From positions 1 to 33,604 of the IMG/VR virus record IMGVR_UViG_3300009187_000049: a stretch of DNA of 33,604 nt; one strand, written 5' to 3'. Both the position numbers and the translations under genes were made by a program. The stretch is from a virus. Each line of letters opens with the position of its first letter. Positions within the stretch are counted from its first letter, which is position 1. The notes below the pieces were generated by a model. That model was given only the letters and a program-made list of their open reading frames with translations. It was not told the DNA's origin and did no database searches. Positions 29,774-33,604 of the stretch are shown here, piece after piece.

Positions 29774-30019
29774 ATGATTCACAAAGATGGCCACTTTGGA
29801 ACGCGTCAAAAGCGCATACGCGACAATGGCGACGGGCTTACCGATGAGGAGCGAAAGCTGGCTATCGGCCTGTCCTCGTCGCGTAGCAAAGCCGCAAGGC
29901 TGCTTGGGGTAAGCCTAGAGACGCTGCAAGAGCTGTTGACGCCTTACGGGAGAGTGCAGCCAAAGACGCTGGCAAGGATACGAACGAGGATGGCAAACCT
30001 TAAATCGGTGAGCACTTGA
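29774..30019 (+). CDS. Small HTH-like protein
   Basis: 81 residues from the ATG at 29774; longer in-frame versions lie in the previous gene. The middle (LAIGLSSSRSKAARLLGVSL, then ETLQELLTPYGRVQPKTLAR) reads as a helix-turn-helix with a recognition helix near residues 45-55, and the C-terminus is basic. It may be a DNA-binding regulator in the middle block, or a nucleic-acid packaging helper. TAGG lies upstream. Confidence 0.6.
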   Translation: MIHKDGHFGTRQKRIRDNGDGLTDEERKLAIGLSSSRSKAARLLGVSLETLQELLTPYGRVQPKTLARIRTRMANLKSVST

Positions 30020-30024
30020 TCGTC

Positions 30025-30285
30025 ATGGATGACGTTTCAGAGTTAACGATTCTAATGCGGCTTAAGCGAGAGCTTAACGAAGCCGCAATCCAGTTGGCTC
30101 GTGTTCAGCTTGAAGGCAACCGTCGAAAGCTGCTGTCGGAGCACTGGGAAGTGCGGTTCAAAGGCCAAACACTTTACTCGTTTACCTCGAGCAAGTCTGC
30201 TCACAGTAAACGCCGTTCGCTCGTTCAGTACGAGCATGGTGGATATTCGGTCGTGCGCGTGCGAAGATTCAGGCTATGCCGCTGA
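30025..30285 (+). CDS. Small unknown protein
   Basis: 86 residues from the ATG at 30025. An in-frame TTG at 30016 overlaps the previous stop and cannot be ruled out. The N-terminal helix (LTILMRLKRELNEAAIQLAR) leads into basic strands (KLLSEHWEVRFKGQTLYSFT) and an Arg-rich end (VVRVRRFRLCR). Strong positive charge suggests nucleic-acid contact. No family recognised. Confidence 0.6.
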   Translation: MDDVSELTILMRLKRELNEAAIQLARVQLEGNRRKLLSEHWEVRFKGQTLYSFTSSKSAHSKRRSLVQYEHGGYSVVRVRRFRLCR

Positions 30286-30554
30286 ATGTTTCAATGAAGG
30301 TAAGTGACAAGGGTATGGATGACTCCGAGGAGTGCGGCTGTGGCGATTGCTACTGCTGTGGCGCCCAGGAGTTTCGCGACAACGCGATTGCACTAGTCGG
30401 TATGGAGCCGGTCAAGCAGGGCGACCCCAAGAACGTGCAACGCGAGATTGTGAAGCTGCTTGAGAAACTTCCGATCAAGTCAGGACGCAAGAGTGCTCCA
30501 GGGTCGAATCCTGGCGCAATGATGGATGATGAGGATGACGGTGAGGGATATTGA
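30276..30554 (+). CDS. Small Cys-cluster protein
   Basis: 92 residues if the ATG at 30276 is used, 10 bp inside the previous gene. In-frame ATGs at 30294 and 30315 are alternatives, none with a clear ribosome site. The feature of note is CGCGDCYCCG around residue 20, five Cys in ten residues, preceded by an acidic stretch and followed by a helix (NVQREIVKLLEKL) and an acidic tail (DDEDDGEGY). This could bind metal ions. Function unknown. Confidence 0.5.
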   Translation: MPLNVSMKVSDKGMDDSEECGCGDCYCCGAQEFRDNAIALVGMEPVKQGDPKNVQREIVKLLEKLPIKSGRKSAPGSNPGAMMDDEDDGEGY

Positions 30555-30861
30555 TCGTCGTCTTGATGCGGCGTTGGCTCGCACTAGGCGCCGAGTGCGC
30601 TTGGCAGAGCTGCCGTTGGCTCAGCCTGACACGACTGGAGAGCGCCAGGTTGAGGACGAAGAGCTTGTCTTGCGCATCATGGAAGCGGCACGGCTGAGTG
30701 ACCGCGAGGCGCTTGTCCTCAATGACCGCTACTGGCTGGATATGGCGCTTTGGGAAGTTGGCGATGGCTGCGGGCATATAGGTCGCACCAGAGCAAAGCA
30801 AATTGAGATGCGAGCAATTCAAAAGCTTCGAAAAGCTGCTAGGGTGTTGCAATGCCACTAA
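30526..30861 (+). CDS. Sigma-70 region-4-like late gene regulator
   Basis: 111 residues, overlapping the previous gene by 29 bp; several ATGs (30526, 30529, 30535) precede it. The C-terminal 55 residues (ARLSDREALVLNDRYWLDMA, then GHIGRTRAKQIEMRAIQKLR) copy the region-4 helix-turn-helix of sigma factors, including the TRxRxxQIExxAxxKLR ending that contacts the -35 element and the RNA polymerase flap. In many phages, sigma-like proteins of this size just before the terminase small subunit turn on late transcription (ArpU/RinA-type position). The upstream half is basic and not recognised. I infer control of the operon starting with the terminase. Confidence 0.68.
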   Translation: MMRMTVRDIDRRLDAALARTRRRVRLAELPLAQPDTTGERQVEDEELVLRIMEAARLSDREALVLNDRYWLDMALWEVGDGCGHIGRTRAKQIEMRAIQKLRKAARVLQCH

Positions 30862-30995
30862 AAAGCAAAGCGCAGGAGCGCTACCTGTGGGCGGTTGACC
30901 CAAAGGCAGCGAAGAAGATGGAAGCCGATACGACCAAAAAGCAGCGCGCAAAGCTTCCCGAGAAGGTCAAGAAAAAGGCTGCGCCGAAGAAGTAA
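30852..30995 (+). CDS. 47-residue basic protein before the terminase
   Basis: The ORF overlaps the sigma-like gene by 10 bp and its TAA overlaps the ATG of the terminase small subunit as TAATG. The product starts MPLKSKAQERYLWAVDPKAA and ends in a Lys-rich tail (KVKKKAAPKK). It resembles a family of very small phage proteins that begin MPxKSKAQRRFxxA. A third of its residues are Lys or Arg, so it should bind nucleic acid. Confidence 0.75.
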   Translation: MPLKSKAQERYLWAVDPKAAKKMEADTTKKQRAKLPEKVKKKAAPKK

Positions 30996-31474
30996 TGGCG
31001 AAGGGGTGGACAAAGTTAACCGATGAGCGGGCTAACCGTCTCATCGGGCTGCTCCGCGAGGGTCATTTCGTGAACACGGCATGCGCTGCCGTAGGCATCA
31101 ACGAAAAGACCTTTCGCACCTGGTGCCGTCAAGGAGAAGAAGGAGACGAGCGCTGGGCAGAGTTTGCTGCCAAGGCTCGAGAGGCGCAAAGCCACTTTGA
31201 GGTTGCGCTTCTAAATGCGATCACAGCAGCGGTGCCGGACGACTGGAAGGCTGCGAGCTGGATTCTTCAGCATCGGCATCCGACTCGTTGGGGCGACCAC
31301 AAAGCAGCGTCGGCAAAGCTTGACGCTGAGCGCGCAGAGCTTGTAAACATGGTCGTCCAGGCGCTTGAAAAGCGCGGACTCGGAGAGATGGCCGAGGAGA
31401 TCGTAAGTGACATTGCAGGAAGCGGCGAAAGCGAAGCTGCTGGCGTTGCGGGACCAGCGAACGCAGCGCACTGA
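30995..31474 (+). CDS. Terminase small subunit
   Basis: 159 residues. Residues about 10-65 form an HTH (LTDERANRLIGLLREGHFVN; GINEKTFRTWCRQGEEGD) followed by FAAKAREAQSHFEVALLNAI and KAASWILQHRHPTRWGDHKA, a pattern shared by DNA-recognising small terminase subunits of many phages. It would mark the packaging site and activate the large subunit. The Glu/Ala-rich C-terminus probably binds the large subunit, whose gene begins 68 bp before this one stops. Confidence 0.82.
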   Translation: MAKGWTKLTDERANRLIGLLREGHFVNTACAAVGINEKTFRTWCRQGEEGDERWAEFAAKAREAQSHFEVALLNAITAAVPDDWKAASWILQHRHPTRWGDHKAASAKLDAERAELVNMVVQALEKRGLGEMAEEIVSDIAGSGESEAAGVAGPANAAH

Positions 31475-33068
31475 CGCGAACGAGCTAACGCTTGAGCGAA
31501 TGCTAACGTCGCCAAACGGCTTTGGCTTGGCGACTGCTACGCGACTGCAACAAGCCATCTGCCGCATTGCAGACGGTAAGCCGCTGAGCGGTCTTGAGCG
31601 TATGCCGCTGCTTGCAAACGCTAGCGCCTACGCTGACGACATTCGCGAACGCGCCACGCTTGCATGGTCGATTGGCGATGTGCGGAAGCTTCCAGCGTCA
31701 AGGCCAGCGGAGCTCTACATCGTTGGGCCTATCAGGTCGGGTAAGTCGCTTATGACGGCTGCCGTGAGCGTCTGCGCCACGCAGCGTTGTGACCTGTTAT
31801 TGATTGGGCCTGGTGAGGTGCCTCGAGTAAGCGTCGTTTCGCTAACGACGGACCTCGCTCGAGTCGTGCACCAGCATGTGGTAGGCAGGGCCACCGCATC
31901 AAGCGCGCTAAAACGACTGACGATAGGCGATGCTACGTCGGATAGCGTCATGTTTCGCCATCCTACTGGCGCACCTGTCGAGGTGAAGATTGTGGCAGGC
32001 AGCCGAGCTGGTGGCAGCTTGGTAGCTCGTTGGTCTGCTGGCGTTGTGTTTGACGAATTTACCCGTATGGTCGGTGGCGACGATGGCGTTATCAATTTTG
32101 ACGACGCGCGCAGCGCTGTTAGCGGTCGTTTGCTTCCAGGTGCGCAGCTTTGCGGCATTGGCTCACCGTGGGCGCCGTTTGGCCCAGCGTACAAGCTTGT
32201 GACCGAACATTGGCAAGCTCCAGCTCCAGAGCGCGTGGTCATTCGCGCCGTTGGGCCAGCTATGAATCCAATTTACTGGACGCCCGAGCGCTGTGAGGAG
32301 CTTCGTCGGCGTGACCCGATGGCGTTCCGCACCGATGTGCTGGGCGAGTTTGCCGACCCAGAATCGGCGCTGTTTACGGCTGACGACCTCGGGCACGTTG
32401 TAAGACGCGATGCGGTGGAGCTTCAGCCAGACCCAAGCCACCATTACGTTGCGGCAATGGACCCCGCAACAAGGGCAGACGCCTGGACGCTGGTGATCGC
32501 TACCAGGCTGGCAAATGGCAAGCTTTCGGTGGTCTTAGCGCGGCAATGGCAGGCAACTCGAGGATCTCCGCTGTCACCAGACGAGGTGCTGCGCGAGATT
32601 GCCGAGGAGCTGCGTCCATATGACGTGGCACGCGTTGCGACCGATCAATGGGCAGCCGATGCGCTGGCTGACATCGGAGCACGTCACGGTGTCTACCTGG
32701 CAAGCGAAGCAATTACAGCAGCGCGAAAGGTTGAGCTATTCGAGTCAATGCGGACCTTGGTGCTTTCGCGTAAGGTAGAGTTTCCGCCTGTTAGAGAACT
32801 AATCGACGATATTAGGCGTGTTCGTAAACGCGTAACGCAAAGCGGCATAAGCATCGAACTTCCGCGCGCAGGTGGGCGCCATTGCGACTATGCTTTCGCC
32901 GCTGCTCTTGCATTGGCACAACCCGTTGGTGGCCCAACAGAATCAAGCACCAAGTCGCCAGAGGGATGGGAGTCGTGGGAGCTTGAGGAAGCCGATGCAA
33001 TGGCCAGGCGACTGAGAAAAGGAGATGATGATGGTGACCAAGAAACAGAGCTTGATGCTTGGGATTGA
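31407..33068 (+). CDS. Terminase large subunit
   Basis: 553 residues from GTG; GAGGAG seven bases upstream decides this start despite the 68-bp overlap with the small subunit gene. ATPase half: Walker A variant GPIRSGKS (107-114), Walker B VVFDEF (213-218, Asp216-Glu217) and CGIGSPWAPFG coupling motif (249-259). Nuclease half: AAMDPA with Asp352, ATDQW with Asp413 and HCDYAFA with Asp494, the three acids of an RNase-H-fold nuclease. It pumps DNA through the portal and cuts it. A Gly/Asp-rich end follows. It belongs to a headful-type or cos-type terminase; which cannot be told here. Confidence 0.93.
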   Translation: MTLQEAAKAKLLALRDQRTQRTDANELTLERMLTSPNGFGLATATRLQQAICRIADGKPLSGLERMPLLANASAYADDIRERATLAWSIGDVRKLPASRPAELYIVGPIRSGKSLMTAAVSVCATQRCDLLLIGPGEVPRVSVVSLTTDLARVVHQHVVGRATASSALKRLTIGDATSDSVMFRHPTGAPVEVKIVAGSRAGGSLVARWSAGVVFDEFTRMVGGDDGVINFDDARSAVSGRLLPGAQLCGIGSPWAPFGPAYKLVTEHWQAPAPERVVIRAVGPAMNPIYWTPERCEELRRRDPMAFRTDVLGEFADPESALFTADDLGHVVRRDAVELQPDPSHHYVAAMDPATRADAWTLVIATRLANGKLSVVLARQWQATRGSPLSPDEVLREIAEELRPYDVARVATDQWAADALADIGARHGVYLASEAITAARKVELFESMRTLVLSRKVEFPPVRELIDDIRRVRKRVTQSGISIELPRAGGRHCDYAFAAALALAQPVGGPTESSTKSPEGWESWELEEADAMARRLRKGDDDGDQETELDAWD

Positions 33069-33270
33069 CGCTGCGGACCTAGCAACGATGCTTACGCTCC
33101 TGCGCGCTCACGGTGTAAGCAGGCTACGCAGTGGCGACGTTGAGATCGAACTCGGACCGATAATGCCGCCGAGGTCGCTGGATGACTTTGCGACGACTGG
33201 CACCGAAGAGCTGATCGAAGACGATGCCAGGTTCGACCACGTTGGAATTAAGCTAAGGAAGATGGATTAA
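33031..33270 (+). CDS. Small unknown protein after the terminase
   Basis: 79 residues from the third of three consecutive ATGs (33025, 33028, 33031); AAAAGGAG at 33017-33024 spaces correctly only for the last. It has a helix (DLATMLTLLRAHGVSRLR) and an acidic strand region (VEIELGPIMPPRSLDD). Genes of this kind after the terminase may help packaging. It overlaps the terminase gene by 38 bp. Confidence 0.65.
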   Translation: MVTKKQSLMLGIDAADLATMLTLLRAHGVSRLRSGDVEIELGPIMPPRSLDDFATTGTEELIEDDARFDHVGIKLRKMD

Positions 33271-33590
33271 TGAAGCTGAAGCGCGTTATTTTTCGCGAAT
33301 CCTGTGAAGCACCGGGTACCAATTCAAAGGTATCCTATTTGCAGTCAACGGAGCCTTTGCGCAAAGATAGTTACGTTGAAGACCTGCGACTGGCGTCGTT
33401 TGGAGTCATCGCAAAGGACGAGGTTTATCCGCTGCACATGATTCGTCGTTTGACGGTTGATGCGCAAGAAGTCGCAGCCGAGCAGGCGTCAGACCTCAAA
33501 GGGTTGGCAGCGCATGAGGCCGATCATTTGGCGGATTTGCCATGGGCAAGTGAGCCTCCGAAGAAGCGCGGAAGGCCGCCGAAGGCGTAA
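33270..33590 (+). CDS. Small protein with AT-hook-like basic end, spanning the contig join
   Basis: 106 residues, ATG overlapping the previous stop (TAATG), with AAGGA upstream. The N-terminal part is strand-rich (LKRVIFRESCEAPGTNSKVS; LRLASFGVIAKDEVYPLHMI). The middle is an acidic Ala-rich helix, and the end is KKRGRPPKA. GRP flanked by basic residues is the core of AT-hooks that hold the DNA minor groove. Placed between terminase and portal, it might touch DNA during packaging. It is also present in part at 2-109. No family recognised. Confidence 0.75.
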   Translation: MKLKRVIFRESCEAPGTNSKVSYLQSTEPLRKDSYVEDLRLASFGVIAKDEVYPLHMIRRLTVDAQEVAAEQASDLKGLAAHEADHLADLPWASEPPKKRGRPPKA

Positions 33591-33604
33591 AAAAGCCGGT
33601 CAGC
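33482..33604. repeat. Right copy of 123-bp terminal direct repeat
   Basis: Exact copy of bases 1-123. It starts inside the small gene at 33270-33590, contains its last 36 codons, and ends five bases before the first arm of the hairpin is complete. Confidence 0.97.

Noticed and set aside
1-33604. tRNA genes, CRISPR array, insertion sequences
   Set aside because: No cloverleaf-like sequence with a TTCRANY core in proper spacing, no regularly spaced repeats and no transposase-like frame was noticed. A dedicated search was not possible.

Overview
The window is a complete or nearly complete genome of a tailed phage with a short tail (podovirus-like). The first 123 bases (1-123) are repeated exactly as the last 123 bases (33482-33604), so the contig closes into a circle of 33,481 bp. 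The cut falls inside one small gene, whose 3' end is read at the start and whose full copy lies at the end. Almost every base is coding, and many start and stop codons overlap (ATGA, TAATG, GTGA). No tRNA, CRISPR array, insertion sequence, integrase, DNA polymerase or primase was seen. Shine-Dalgarno sites of the AAGGAG type and a lysis set with a lipoprotein-like gene suggest a Gram-negative host. A sulfatase-modifying-factor/lectin-like protein of a kind common in Myxococcota is a weak hint to that host group.

Layout. (1) 199-18712, plus strand: virion genes in the usual podovirus order. They are portal, scaffold-like protein, major capsid protein, small decoration-like proteins, a head-tail adaptor, a 1065-residue tail nozzle/hub protein, three internal (ejection) proteins plus an S74 self-cleaving chaperone protein, then small beta-rich tail/fibre proteins. 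(2) 18725-20899, plus strand: lysis genes, namely a coiled-coil protein with a C-terminal membrane segment, a holin-like protein, a lipoprotein-like small protein and a two-domain amidase endolysin. (3) 20882-22596, minus strand, converging on the lysin gene: a five-gene operon with two small unknowns, a cysteine-rich lectin-like protein, a 32-codon membrane peptide and a secreted lytic transglycosylase. (4) 22707-25191, minus strand: a recombination/replication operon with SSB, a Cys-containing small protein, a FLAP-type 5'-3' exonuclease fused to a candidate annealing protein, and two small genes. It ends in a clear terminator at 22643-22678. (5) 25276-31474, plus strand: early and middle genes. 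These are a Cro/CI-like HTH protein, a RusA-like resolvase, a second HTH protein, a replication initiator with a likely origin inside the gene, a DnaC-like helicase loader, small unknowns, a PAPS-reductase-like protein and a sigma-region-4-like HTH protein. (6) 30995-33590: terminase small and large subunits and two small genes, which lead across the contig join to the portal gene.

Control. A compact switch lies at 25191-25276 between the divergent early operons. Two 16-bp pseudo-palindromic operators (25201-25216 and 25234-25249) overlap a leftward and a rightward promoter. A third copy (22605-22620) sits in the same place in an almost superimposable leftward promoter before the minus-strand envelope operon. 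In all three, and in the promoter before the second HTH gene, the predicted transcription start falls at or next to the start codon, so these early transcripts look leaderless.

The observations I rate highest are the three matched operator/promoters with leaderless starts, the 32-codon membrane gene wedged by ATGA overlaps between two envelope genes, the exonuclease/annealing-protein fusion, and the S74 chaperone domain split by a 67-residue tandem repeat.
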